Both the position numbers and the translations under genes were made by a program. Under the pieces are notes generated by a model that was not told the origin of the DNA, searched no databases, and worked only from the letters and a program-made list of their open reading frames with translations. Positions 23,206 to 32,434 of a stretch of DNA of 64,000 bases are shown in pieces (positions within the stretch are counted from its first letter, which is position 1; every line of letters starts with the position of its first letter). Origin of the DNA: a virus; the IMG/VR virus record IMGVR_UViG_3300045977_000216, positions 1 through 64,000 of that record, one strand, 5' to 3'.

Positions 23206-25953
23206 ATGGTTTTCAAGAGCGAGGCCGTCAAGAACTTTCTATCTGCGAGGACCCACGCGGACCTGGCTAGCTCTTACGATCTATGTATGGAGGTCCAGGT
23301 CAACGTCTCCAGAGACGGGGGACAGCGAGTTGACAACGAGTTCAAGGGTCGTCAGTGGAACGCCTGGACGGACGGGTTCCAAACTTGGTACCCGTTCCGG
23401 ATACCGCGGAACGCCAACTCGGAGCCGGAGAACAACGATTCTGAGATCAAGTTCGACCTGGACCAGCACGCCGAGGGGATCGGCATGACCGGCTGGGACT
23501 GGCTTCGCAGGAGCAGCAAGTGGGTCGCCTTCGACTTCGACGGGATGACGGGCCACAGCACCAAGCACGAGCGAAAGCTCACCGAGGCAGAGCTCCAGGA
23601 CGTTCAGAAGGCGGTCGCCGACATCCCGTGGGTCACGCTCCGGAGGTCAACTTCCGGCAAGGGACTGCACGTGTACGTTTACCTCGATCCAGTCGAGACG
23701 AGGAACCACACGGAGCATGCAGCCCTCGCTCGTGCGATCCTAGGCACCATGTGTGCAGTGACCGGCTTCGACTTCGGGGGCAAGGTCGACATCTGCGGCG
23801 GTAACATGTGGGTGTGGCACAGGAAGATGGTCGGCACGAACGGTCTGGAGCTCCTGAAATCAGGAACTGTGCTCACTGAGATCCCAGCCAACTGGAGAGA
23901 CCACACCAAGGTCGTGTCCGGACGCAGGAAGAAGAACCTCCCAGCCTTCATCGACGAGACCAAGATGACGGAGGCCGAGAAGCTCTTCATGGAGCTGACC
24001 AGCCAGCGTCCGGCCACGCCCCTCGATGAAGGACACAAGAGGCTGATTGCGTGGCTCACTGAAAATAACTGCCAGTGGTGGTGGGACCAGGACCACCACA
24101 TGCTCGTGACGCACACATTCCACCTGAAGGAGGCCCATGACGCCCTCTCGCTCAGGGGCATCTTCAAGACCCTGGCGACTGGAACTGAGGCCGGCGTGGA
24201 CCACAACTGCTTCGCGTTTCCGCTCAGGGGCGGAGCGTGGACCGTACGCAGGTATACGCCTGGCGTGGCCGAGGACTCATCGTGGGACCAGGACGGCTCC
24301 GGCTGGACGCGGTGCTACTACAACAGGGAGCCGGACCTGACCTCCGCTTCCAGAAGCAACGATGGCATCGAGCTGACGACCGGAGGCTTCTCCTTCAGGC
24401 ACGCGGAGCTCGCCGTCAAGACGACCGAGGCCTTGGGAGTCACCGTAAAATTACCGACCTGGGCGATGGGTCAAAGCGCCACACTGAAGCAGCATAAGGA
24501 CGGTCGCCTAATCATGGAGGTCGAGGCAGACAAACGTGGCTTCTCGGACGGCATGGAGGGCTGGCTGCCGGACAAGGGGAAGTGGAAGCGGATACTCAAC
24601 GCCCGCGTCACCGCTCCGGCGGAGGCCGAGGCGACCAACTACGACGACCTCATACGTCACCTGGTCACGGAGACCGGCGGAGACTACGGGTGGGTGCTTA
24701 AGTCCGAACAGGACTGGCGAATCGAGCCGCTGGAGCACGTGAAGATTGCTCTCAGGAGCATGGGGCACAAGCCGAGGGAGGTCGACGCGATCCTCGGTAC
24801 GTCAGTATTCAGGTGCTGGACAGTGGTCAACAAGCCATTTCAGCCAGAGTATGGACTGGATCGCAGGTGGAACAGGGGAGCGGCACAGCTCCGGTTCTTC
24901 CCGACGGAGAACAGAGACAATCTGAAGTACCCAACCTGGCTGTCCATCCTGGAGCACTGCGGTATGGGCCTGGACGAGGCTGTCCTCAATCACGAGTGGT
25001 GCAAAGCCAACGGCATCCTCAAGGGGGCAGATTACCTGAAGGTCTGGATCGCCTCCCTGCTCAAGGAGCCACTGGAGCCACTGCCCTATCTATTTTTCTA
25101 TGGGCCGCAGGGCACCGGCAAGTCCATCTTCCACGAGTCTCTGGAGCTCCTCCTGACGCACGGGTGCGTGAGGGCGGACAACGCACTGATTTCACAATCA
25201 GGATTCAACGGGGAGCTGGAGCACGCCGTACTCTGCGTCATCGAGGAGACGGACCTGAGGAAGAACAAGACGGCCTACAACAGGATCAAGGATTGGGTCA
25301 CGTCCCCGCTCCTGCCGATCCACAGGAAGCAGAGGACGCCGTATACCGTCCGTAATTGCACTCACTGGATCCAGTGTGCCAACGACTACTTATACTGTCC
25401 GGTGTTCAGCGGAGACACCAGGATTACCATGCTGTACGTCGCCCCGCTCTCGAAGGCCGTTCCCAAGAAGCAGTTGTTTCCAATCCTGGAGAAGGAGGCA
25501 CCAGATTTCCTCGCCGAGTTACTGAACCTCGAGCTTCCGCCGACCACAGACAGGCTCAACATTCCTATAGTCGTGACGAGCGAGAAGCTGCACGCCGAGA
25601 AGAGCAACCAGACGCTCCTCGAATTATTCCTGGAGGAGCGGTGCCACTGCGTGACGGGGCACGTTATTAGGTTCGCAGAGTTTTATGAAGCGTTCAGGGA
25701 GTGGGTCGACCCTTCAGAGGCTGCCTACTGGACCAAGGTCCGCGTCGGCAGGGAGCTGCCACCTCAGTACGTCAGGGGCAGGCTCCCACAAACCGGCAGT
25801 CACTTCATCGCCAACATATCGTGGGCGGCGTTCCGCCCGGGCGACGAAGTACTCCCCAAGATCACGGTCAAGGGAGAGTTCCTGCACGGAGTCGACTACG
25901 AGAGGTTCAGGGACTACGTTTTAGGAAAGGATGGAAACTCTTGCTTACCTTAG
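23206..25953 (+). CDS. primase-helicase: AEP-type primase fused to SF3 helicase
   Basis: Two-domain replication protein of 915 aa. The N-terminal AEP primase shows WVAFDFDG (metal-binding D-x-D) and LRRSTSGKGLHVYVYLD (sGxGxHxxV box). The C-terminal SF3/D5-like ATPase has YGPQGTGKS (Walker A), VLCVIEETD (Walker B) and an IQCANDY motif C with the sensor asparagine, followed by a DTRITML arginine-finger region. Likely loads at the origin, unwinds and primes. Start ATG at 23206 with GGGAG nine bases upstream; an in-frame TTG at 23152 is less likely. Confidence 0.9.
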   Translation: MVFKSEAVKNFLSARTHADLASSYDLCMEVQVNVSRDGGQRVDNEFKGRQWNAWTDGFQTWYPFRIPRNANSEPENNDSEIKFDLDQHAEGIGMTGWDWLRRSSKWVAFDFDGMTGHSTKHERKLTEAELQDVQKAVADIPWVTLRRSTSGKGLHVYVYLDPVETRNHTEHAALARAILGTMCAVTGFDFGGKVDICGGNMWVWHRKMVGTNGLELLKSGTVLTEIPANWRDHTKVVSGRRKKNLPAFIDETKMTEAEKLFMELTSQRPATPLDEGHKRLIAWLTENNCQWWWDQDHHMLVTHTFHLKEAHDALSLRGIFKTLATGTEAGVDHNCFAFPLRGGAWTVRRYTPGVAEDSSWDQDGSGWTRCYYNREPDLTSASRSNDGIELTTGGFSFRHAELAVKTTEALGVTVKLPTWAMGQSATLKQHKDGRLIMEVEADKRGFSDGMEGWLPDKGKWKRILNARVTAPAEAEATNYDDLIRHLVTETGGDYGWVLKSEQDWRIEPLEHVKIALRSMGHKPREVDAILGTSVFRCWTVVNKPFQPEYGLDRRWNRGAAQLRFFPTENRDNLKYPTWLSILEHCGMGLDEAVLNHEWCKANGILKGADYLKVWIASLLKEPLEPLPYLFFYGPQGTGKSIFHESLELLLTHGCVRADNALISQSGFNGELEHAVLCVIEETDLRKNKTAYNRIKDWVTSPLLPIHRKQRTPYTVRNCTHWIQCANDYLYCPVFSGDTRITMLYVAPLSKAVPKKQLFPILEKEAPDFLAELLNLELPPTTDRLNIPIVVTSEKLHAEKSNQTLLELFLEERCHCVTGHVIRFAEFYEAFREWVDPSEAAYWTKVRVGRELPPQYVRGRLPQTGSHFIANISWAAFRPGDEVLPKITVKGEFLHGVDYERFRDYVLGKDGNSCLP

Positions 25954-26528
25954 CTTTTGGCCACCGGAGAAGGATGGGAAAGGACACCTGTGCCAAGTTT
26001 GCCGAGACGGAGCTCAGGATCGTGGAGCGGAACGTGAAGGTCCTGAGGCAAGGTTTCGCGAGCAAGCTCTACGACGTCTGCACGCAGCTCTACGGCTGGG
26101 CGGGGTTCAAGACCTACAACCACTACGACCAGTTTCCGGAGGAGAAGGAGGTCAAGCTCAAGGCCATAGGGAAGTCGCCGAGGGATGTACTGATCGAGGT
26201 CGGCAACAAAATCAGGGAGGTCCACTCCGAGACGTGGATCAACCTCCTGCTCTCGCGAGCGAGGGACCTCGACGTCCTGCTCATCGGTGACCTCAGGTAC
26301 CCCGACGAGATCACGAGCGTCAGGATGATCGGAGGGCTCTGCGTCAAGGTCGACCGCCCCAACGTGGAGCGGTTCAACGACGTCGCTGACCACAACCTTG
26401 ACCAATACACCGAGTGGGACTTCATCATCCGAAACGACGGCAACCTCCAGGACTTGTACATCAAGGTCCAGAGGCTCCTTCAAGTCGCCAGAGACAATCC
26501 CCCCAGAAGTACCAACATGGAGATCTGA
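25941..26528 (+). CDS. deoxynucleoside monophosphate kinase-like protein
   Basis: P-loop GHRRRMGKDT at residues 7-16, with the GKDT ending typical of phage dNMP kinases, then a helical lid region and LLIGDLRYPDEI as the Walker B-like strand. Starts at TTG 25941 (after a GGATGG-like site), overlapping the primase by 13 bases; no in-frame ATG lies upstream of the P-loop. Probably feeds dNTP synthesis. Confidence 0.7.
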   Translation: MLTLAFGHRRRMGKDTCAKFAETELRIVERNVKVLRQGFASKLYDVCTQLYGWAGFKTYNHYDQFPEEKEVKLKAIGKSPRDVLIEVGNKIREVHSETWINLLLSRARDLDVLLIGDLRYPDEITSVRMIGGLCVKVDRPNVERFNDVADHNLDQYTEWDFIIRNDGNLQDLYIKVQRLLQVARDNPPRSTNMEI

Positions 26529-26530
26529 CC

Positions 26531-27415
26531 GTGAGCGAAGACCTGCTCGCCATGCTCTACAGCCTAGACGACACTCCCCAGAGCAGGGAGACGTACGTCA
26601 GGATGCCGTTCGGCTACCCCGGAAACAAAGCTGAGTCAGCAAAGTACATCCTGCCAAGGCTCCCGTACAGGAAGAAGTATGTGGAGCCGTTCGGCGGGAC
26701 CGGTGCCATCCTCGCCCTCAGGAACCCATCGCCAATGGAGGTCTTCAACGACCGCCACGCGGGCGTAGTCGCCTTCTACCGCTGCTTACGAGAGCAGGCG
26801 AAGTGCGACGCCCTCGCAGACAGGCTCCGCCTGTTCCTCCACTCGCGGGAGGAGTTCATCTGGTGCAAGGAGACGTGGAAGAACTGCGAGGACGACGTGG
26901 AGCGTGCGGCCCGCTGGTACTACATGCACCAGATGAGCTTCGCGAACCAGGGAAGACACTACGGGAGGTCCCTCAAGAATCCGGAGCGTAGGATCAGAAG
27001 GGTCCTCGAGAACATTCCGAACTTCCAGTGGTTCCACGACCGATTCCTGTACGTCAGCATCGAGAACCAGGACTGGAGGCAGTGCCTGGAGGACTTCGAC
27101 AGTCAGGACACGGTGTACTACATGGACCCGACGTACCTGAACACGAACGCCTCGATCTACGAGCACGAGCTCTCGCGAGCTGACCACAAGGAGATGCTCG
27201 ACAGAGTGTTCAAGCTGCACGGCTTCGTGGCCATGTCGCACTACGACCACGAGCTCTACAGGTCATACCCGTGGGACGCCAGGTACACGTGGAAGGTCAA
27301 CGTGACGATGCTCGCACTGACATTTCAGGAAGAGAACAAACTCAAGGGGCACGAGCACCTGCAGAGGACCGAGGCCCTGGAGGTCCTGTGGATCAAGGAG
27401 GCCAAATATGGGTAG
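26531..27415 (+). CDS. DNA adenine N6-methyltransferase, Dam/D12 type
   Basis: MPFGYPGNKAESAKYILP and YVEPFGGTGAILAL form the AdoMet-binding N-terminus (FxGxG), and YYMDPTYLNTNASIY is the catalytic D-P-P-Y box with threonine in place of the second proline. Residues between about 90 and 170 are the target-recognition part. GTG at 26531 after GGAGATCT. It likely protects phage DNA from host restriction; target sequence unknown. Confidence 0.85.
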   Translation: MSEDLLAMLYSLDDTPQSRETYVRMPFGYPGNKAESAKYILPRLPYRKKYVEPFGGTGAILALRNPSPMEVFNDRHAGVVAFYRCLREQAKCDALADRLRLFLHSREEFIWCKETWKNCEDDVERAARWYYMHQMSFANQGRHYGRSLKNPERRIRRVLENIPNFQWFHDRFLYVSIENQDWRQCLEDFDSQDTVYYMDPTYLNTNASIYEHELSRADHKEMLDRVFKLHGFVAMSHYDHELYRSYPWDARYTWKVNVTMLALTFQEENKLKGHEHLQRTEALEVLWIKEAKYG

Positions 27416-28013
27416 GTCGATGATCCACCTCAACGGAAACATGCTCTGTGCCGTGGACGTCGAGACCACTGGCGAGATTCCAGGCCACCACGACATGTGG
27501 CAAGTGTGCTTCCTGCCACTGAACGAGAAGCTCGAGCCGAGCAAGGAGGTGCTCCCGTTTTACATGGACCTCCTCATTAAGAGGCCGGAGAACGTCAACC
27601 TGGAGGCGATCAAGAACCAGCACAGGTTCATAGAGTCGCAGAAGGGTGGAGTCGACCCGTGGTTCGCAGCTGACCTCTTCGACGAGTGGTTTCAGAAGCT
27701 GAACCTCGGCTTCAGGAAGATGATCTCGCCCCTGGCCCAGAATTGGGTCTTTGACAGGGGCTTCGTCGCCGACTGGATGGGGAACGAGTCCTTCAACCAG
27801 TACGTGGACGCCCGCTACAGGGACACGATGGTCGCCGCCCTCTACCTGAACGACGCGGCCGACTTCGCGGTGGAGCAGACACCCTTCCCGAAGGTGAATC
27901 TCGCGTACCTGTGCTCCCAGCTGAAGATCGAGCACGACAAGGCCCACGACGCCCTGGCGGACTGCGTAGTGACGGCGGAGATATACAGGAAGATGGTCAT
28001 GAGGAGGTATTGA
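27408..28013 (+). CDS. DnaQ-like 3'-5' exonuclease
   Basis: DEDDh layout: AVDVETTG (Exo I), NWVFDRGFV (Exo II) and HDKAHDALADCVVTAEIY (Exo III with the HxAxxD signature). 201 aa is a stand-alone proofreading-type domain. ATG at 27408 follows AAGGAGGCC and overlaps the methylase stop. May assist the polymerase or degrade host DNA. Confidence 0.85.
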   Translation: MGRSMIHLNGNMLCAVDVETTGEIPGHHDMWQVCFLPLNEKLEPSKEVLPFYMDLLIKRPENVNLEAIKNQHRFIESQKGGVDPWFAADLFDEWFQKLNLGFRKMISPLAQNWVFDRGFVADWMGNESFNQYVDARYRDTMVAALYLNDAADFAVEQTPFPKVNLAYLCSQLKIEHDKAHDALADCVVTAEIYRKMVMRRY

Positions 28014-28018
28014 CAATG

Positions 28019-29206
28019 CTACGGCCACTGCTCCCCGCCGAAGTAGTCCAGGGCCTTCTGGATGAGGGCGTCAGCGATGGCTGACGGGCTCGTGTCGCCC
28101 GTGAACGGCTGAGTGACGCCGAGCTCCCACGTATAGCCGGCGTTGGGGAGGGCTCCGGACACGCCGGCATTCGCCGCCGCCATGTCCTGGGCGGCCTCCC
28201 CATCATTCCACCTCGCCCAATTCACGCAGATTCTTGTGAGTCCGGCGGGGTCGTTGAAACCGCACACGTTGATGACGGGGAAGAAGAACGGTCCGCAGTA
28301 CTCCGAAAAGCTCCAGTTCACAGCCGTGAAGTCCATGATCGCGAGCTCCAGCTTGTAGCTGAAGGACTCGATCATGTGGTCTTCAAGCAGGTCCTGGTCC
28401 TGGGCCCTACTTCCAGGAGGATCAAAGCCAGCCGCCACGTTGTCAAGCGGACCATACGGAACCCAATAGTCGCCGTTCTCAGGATCAGGAAGCTGCGAAT
28501 GGATGATTATGACAATCAGCGGACAGCCAGTGAAGTTTCGTCCAGACCCTCCCTGGTTGAACATATGCTGGTCCACGTCAGCGTGAGCCCAGCTCTCGAA
28601 CTCCTGGAGCTTGGTCTGCGAGAGCGTGAGGTACAGCGTGTAGATCTCACCGCCCACGTACTCGTCGACTTCGGCCTTTGGCGTATAGATTTGAGCCGGC
28701 GTGTGCAGCTGACCTCCCAGGAAACTGGTCGGAGCCTTCATGAGTACCGGAGTCACCCTGTACTGAGCGAGGGCACTGTCCAGGAGGTTGAGGATATGCT
28801 GCGTGAACAGGTATCCGTAATCTGACGGGCTGGGTATGGAGGCCTTCCACCCGTGCAGGAAGATGTCGCCGGCCAAAATGAACGGGTGGTCCGGGCCGAA
28901 CTCGGTTGGGTCCGGAGCCGTGAACTCTCCGTCCAGGCGAGGGAAGGAAGCTCCGCAGATCACCCTGAACACCCTTGGTCGCCGAATCAGGAAGTTCTTC
29001 CTGGCGAACCAGTTGGTGCCGACCTTTGACTCCACTGTATTGAAGGCCTCGCTCAGGAGCCCGTGCTCATCCGCGACGTCCTTGTAGTAGATGTGCCACT
29101 TGCTCCTGCCCTCCGATCGCAGGAGCAGGCCGACGTCTGCCGGAACCGTCCTGCAGATCGTCTTTGGCTTGCACGGCCTGATGTTCAGCTGCGTGTAGAC
29201 GCTCAC
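28019..29206 (-). CDS. predicted virion/tail-tip protein, 395 aa
   Basis: Last gene of the virion operon, ending five bases from the convergent exonuclease gene. Beta-rich, many aromatics and glycines, no known domain. Position after the tail hub suggests a tail-tip or fibre component. GTG start at 29206 overlaps the upstream stop. Confidence 0.6.
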   Translation of the reverse strand: MSVYTQLNIRPCKPKTICRTVPADVGLLLRSEGRSKWHIYYKDVADEHGLLSEAFNTVESKVGTNWFARKNFLIRRPRVFRVICGASFPRLDGEFTAPDPTEFGPDHPFILAGDIFLHGWKASIPSPSDYGYLFTQHILNLLDSALAQYRVTPVLMKAPTSFLGGQLHTPAQIYTPKAEVDEYVGGEIYTLYLTLSQTKLQEFESWAHADVDQHMFNQGGSGRNFTGCPLIVIIIHSQLPDPENGDYWVPYGPLDNVAAGFDPPGSRAQDQDLLEDHMIESFSYKLELAIMDFTAVNWSFSEYCGPFFFPVINVCGFNDPAGLTRICVNWARWNDGEAAQDMAAANAGVSGALPNAGYTWELGVTQPFTGDTSPSAIADALIQKALDYFGGEQWP

Positions 29207-29340
29207 CGCTTCTTCCTCTTGAAGTACTCGACCTGCCTCAGTCGCTTTCTTGCTTGCCGCTTGCTCTTGTACGGGCCTCCGAGGTTCTTGCCCCTCTTCG
29301 ACCTGACTGAGTAGCCACCCTTGACCTTTCTGATGACCAT
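29203..29340 (-). CDS. very basic small protein, 45 aa
   Basis: ATG at 29340 after GGAGGGAAG. The product MVIRKVKGGYSVRSKRG... has about 18 K/R residues and a KGGYxVRS...KxxGGPYKSKRQARKRL pattern typical of small phage proteins that may bind nucleic acid. GTGA overlap with the downstream gene. Confidence 0.65.
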   Translation of the reverse strand: MVIRKVKGGYSVRSKRGKNLGGPYKSKRQARKRLRQVEYFKRKKR

Positions 29341-29341
29341 G

Positions 29342-29596
29342 TCACTTCCCTCCTACGGTACATTCTTGACACACCAGCAGTGTGACCTCCTTCTGGAAGT
29401 AGGCGCATGCCCAGGTCGCCCTGACCTTACCGCACGGGAGCTCGCAGAAAGTCGCCGCCCTGTACTTGCACGGACCTGGAGCGGGGTGAAAGACGTTCGG
29501 CTCAGCCGCATCCCTCACGTAGCCAGCCACCTCAGTCGGGACGCCTCCCCTAGAGGGAAAGACCACGTCCCCGTTTGGCATTAGCCTGTACCGCAC
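29342..29596 (-). CDS. small cysteine-rich tail-region protein, 84 aa
   Basis: Five cysteines including CELPC and CQEC, possibly a zinc or disulphide fold. GTG at 29596 is preceded by GGTGGAG; an ATG at 29581 is an alternative. Overlaps the upstream gene by 47 bases. Confidence 0.55.
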   Translation of the reverse strand: MRYRLMPNGDVVFPSRGGVPTEVAGYVRDAAEPNVFHPAPGPCKYRAATFCELPCGKVRATWACAYFQKEVTLLVCQECTVGGK

Positions 29597-29756
29597 GGTC
29601 GTGCTTCTCCACCTGCTTGATCGCGAAAGCAGCGACCAGTATGAAGTACTGCCTCGTCCCAGCCGCCTCCTGGAGGAGGTGCGAGAAGTTACCGAGGTCG
29701 TCCTTCTCCTGGAGCTGTCCGTAGGCCTCCTTGATCTGCTCGATAATTACATCCAT
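29550..29756 (-). CDS. hypothetical helical protein, 68 aa
   Basis: Starts 10 bases inside the hub gene end with AGGTGCC upstream. One amphipathic helix (MDVIIEQIKEAYGQLQ) and one hydrophobic helix (YFILVAAFAIKQV) that might insert in a membrane; a holin-like role is conceivable but not supported further. Confidence 0.55.
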   Translation of the reverse strand: MDVIIEQIKEAYGQLQEKDDLGNFSHLLQEAAGTRQYFILVAAFAIKQVEKHDRAVQANAKRGRGLSL

Positions 29757-32434
29757 ACTGGCACCTGTATGTAGTACTCGACCTCTCCGGTGAAGGTGTC
29801 CTCGCCGGAGTTCATCGACGCTCCCCTGACCACTCTTGAGATCAGGCACCACGTTCCAACCGGTATCTGCTCCGACCCGTCGATCTGAAGCTGCTTCACG
29901 TTCTCGATCTGGATCTTCGCCGCGTTTAGTCCGTCTGGGTAGAAGTCTGCCGTATACGTCTTGCCGGAGCCTCCGGTGATCATGCCCGGGGCGGTCACGG
30001 ACCGCAGGTAGCCGGTAAACGGAGACCTCTGGTCTGGGTCGTAGTCCTTATACTCGTACTGGAAGTTAGGGGGAGCTCCTGAGTCCGGGCCTGCCTGCTG
30101 GTCACTCGGAATACCCGCACCCTCATCCAGGGCCTGCTCGTCTGCCACGGGGTCTGGATCGGCCCTATCGTTGGTGTTCTTGAAGTCAGGACCGCTCCCA
30201 CCAACGTCGCTCGTGGAGAGCCCCGTCGGAGCCGGCATCTCCTCGCCAGGGAGCGGCGTCAGGTCGGTCACGGCCCCGTCGTTCGGGGTGCTGATCCCAG
30301 GGTCCGGGATGTTGGAGTCGATCACCTGGATGGTGATGTTGGCTGGCCACGCGAACACGAACGGGGCCATGGTCCCGAGCAGGATCGGCGTCCAGAGCTC
30401 CAAGAACACAGTGTTGTCCGACGGGTCGTAGGTGCAGGTCTCCACGAGGGCCTTGAACGAGGCGTCCGCCGCCTGCTTCCCGACGAGGTCCACGAGCACC
30501 GTGTCGAAGGACTCGAGCTTGATGTTCTCCATGAACGTCTTGCAGCGAATCTTCTTCCACGTGTTCGCGTACCTGATGATCCAGAAAGTCGCCGCCTTGA
30601 GCACGTACTTCTTGTCGTTGTAGATGTAGAAGTCGTACTCCTGCTCCTGCGATCCATACTTCTTCGTATTGTACCTGAGGATCAGCTTGTTCGGGTCCGG
30701 CCTGTAGTAGTTGGGCCTCCAGGTCGCTACGAGCTTCGTCACGAGCTCCTCTGTCTCGGTCGTGGTGAGCTCGAAGGACCCCTCCTCGATGCTCCCCTCG
30801 TCGAGCGTGGCGACGGAGGCGACCTCCTCAGGGAGGTACTTGATGTAGACAGTCTCACCGACCACCCACAAAGCACACCTCGCTTGCCACGCCATGTCCT
30901 TGACAGCGTCGAGGACCTGCGGCCTGTCTAGGAAGGCGAAGTTACTCGGGTACTTCAGGAGCTTCGTCCTGACGTACGAGAAGGTCGCTGGGTCGCAGGT
31001 GAGGTCGGTGTACGTCTCGATGAGGTACTGTATTTGGTCGGCCGTGTTATTACCAACCTCGTCCTCGATGAAGGTCACGTAGACGTCGCCCTCCCACCCC
31101 TCGTCTGTGTTCGGAAGTGCGACCACCTTCCCGTCCGGCATCCTCTTGCCTACGGTTATCACCTTTGCCTTGATTGCACCGAAGTCCTTGTAGCTCTTGT
31201 CGATGATGTAGTCCTTCGGTATCCTCCTGAGCTTGCCGTTTCTGACTGCGTAGCATGCCCTGATTTCGCAATCGAGTAAATTGATGACGTACTGTATCTT
31301 GCTCGTCGACCTCCACACGAACTCAGTACCAGCCTCAATATGGTGGAAGCCGAGCTTAGTGATCCTCTCACGCTGTACGCTATTCACGTCGATCGCGACA
31401 GACGGGATCGGCTGCTCCACGAGCATGTTGACACCAGGAGCACCAGGATGCTCGACGTAAGTGAAGTAGAACGTGCTGCCGTTGAAGAATCCCTGGGCAT
31501 TGGTCCCCCTGAGTTGGACGGGGACGCTGACTCCCTGAGGGAAGTCACCCCTGGTCTGGATGTTGATCGACGGGTTCATCTTGGCCCGCTGTTGCCCACG
31601 CATGGAGGACAGGGCGGATGCCGTGAGGCCGACATTAGCCGCCTGCTGAAAGTACTGATTGGCCTGGTTAGTGAATTGCTCGTACAAGCTGTTCCACTGA
31701 CTCTCCTCCTCATCACTGACGGAGTGGAAGTCTCTGATGAAGGCGGCGTACCCAGCCGCGATCACCCAATACATAGCGAGCTCCTCCGTGGCTCCCTGGT
31801 TCCCCAGCGTGAGGCCGATCTGTGGAGCCAGGCTGGGGTCCTCGACCCCGTACTCTGCGTCAATGGCCGCGGTCACATTGCTCGGGATGTTATTGAGGGC
31901 AAGGGCTGGAACCTTGACGCACTTCCCGAACCCAAGTGGCCACGGTTTCCCGATCAGGCTGTCGGGAATGTTCTTGTACTGGCCCTCCTCAACCGAGAAC
32001 CCGATCTCCTGATCCTCGACCTTCGTCACGACGTCGAACGAAAGCGTACGCTCACGCTCGCTCCACACGAGCGGGCTCGAGATGTAGCCGATGAAGAGCA
32101 GTATCTTCTCGGAGAGCGGGAGTCCGCCAAACCACTGATAGACCTTCACCCTACGCTTGTGTATGTCGCACTGGTTGAAGATCTCCTTGATCGTTCCGTC
32201 AGTGTCCGTGAGGGTGACGCTAAGCGTAGCGGAGGTGCTGTTCTTCTGAATGTCGAGGACGCTCTCGAGCTCCCCAAGCGACAGGATGCGTCCCTCGATA
32301 CCCTCCACGCTCTTGTCGCAGTACATCGTCGAGTTAGGGGAGTCGACGTGCCAGAAGATCTCCAGGAGCACGAGGGGCTCCAAGCCCTTTTTGTTCTGGA
32401 GGAGAGACAAGGTCGCCGGAGAGATCGGATGCAT
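29747..32434 (-). CDS. tail hub/baseplate protein, 895 aa
   Basis: Large protein downstream of the tape measure and of a distal-tail-like protein, the usual site of the central tail hub (Tal/gp27-like). The first 150 residues (SLGELESVLD, SVTLTDTDG, VYQWFGG) match phage hub N-terminal beta domains. A disordered acidic stretch, about 745-790, precedes a C-terminal beta domain ending in YYIQVPVWM. Likely forms the tail-tip channel that contacts the host. Confidence 0.7.
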   Translation of the reverse strand: MHPISPATLSLLQNKKGLEPLVLLEIFWHVDSPNSTMYCDKSVEGIEGRILSLGELESVLDIQKNSTSATLSVTLTDTDGTIKEIFNQCDIHKRRVKVYQWFGGLPLSEKILLFIGYISSPLVWSERERTLSFDVVTKVEDQEIGFSVEEGQYKNIPDSLIGKPWPLGFGKCVKVPALALNNIPSNVTAAIDAEYGVEDPSLAPQIGLTLGNQGATEELAMYWVIAAGYAAFIRDFHSVSDEEESQWNSLYEQFTNQANQYFQQAANVGLTASALSSMRGQQRAKMNPSINIQTRGDFPQGVSVPVQLRGTNAQGFFNGSTFYFTYVEHPGAPGVNMLVEQPIPSVAIDVNSVQRERITKLGFHHIEAGTEFVWRSTSKIQYVINLLDCEIRACYAVRNGKLRRIPKDYIIDKSYKDFGAIKAKVITVGKRMPDGKVVALPNTDEGWEGDVYVTFIEDEVGNNTADQIQYLIETYTDLTCDPATFSYVRTKLLKYPSNFAFLDRPQVLDAVKDMAWQARCALWVVGETVYIKYLPEEVASVATLDEGSIEEGSFELTTTETEELVTKLVATWRPNYYRPDPNKLILRYNTKKYGSQEQEYDFYIYNDKKYVLKAATFWIIRYANTWKKIRCKTFMENIKLESFDTVLVDLVGKQAADASFKALVETCTYDPSDNTVFLELWTPILLGTMAPFVFAWPANITIQVIDSNIPDPGISTPNDGAVTDLTPLPGEEMPAPTGLSTSDVGGSGPDFKNTNDRADPDPVADEQALDEGAGIPSDQQAGPDSGAPPNFQYEYKDYDPDQRSPFTGYLRSVTAPGMITGGSGKTYTADFYPDGLNAAKIQIENVKQLQIDGSEQIPVGTWCLISRVVRGASMNSGEDTFTGEVEYYIQVPVWM

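Noticed and set aside
22965-23231. 88-codon minus-strand frame with a hydrophobic centre in the divergent region
   Set aside because: TTG start, no ribosome-binding site, K/R-rich translation of A/T-rich DNA, and it runs against the plus promoter motif.
30186-30657. Serine/arginine-rich frames inside the tail hub gene
   Set aside because: Out-of-frame translations of a well-supported 895-aa gene.
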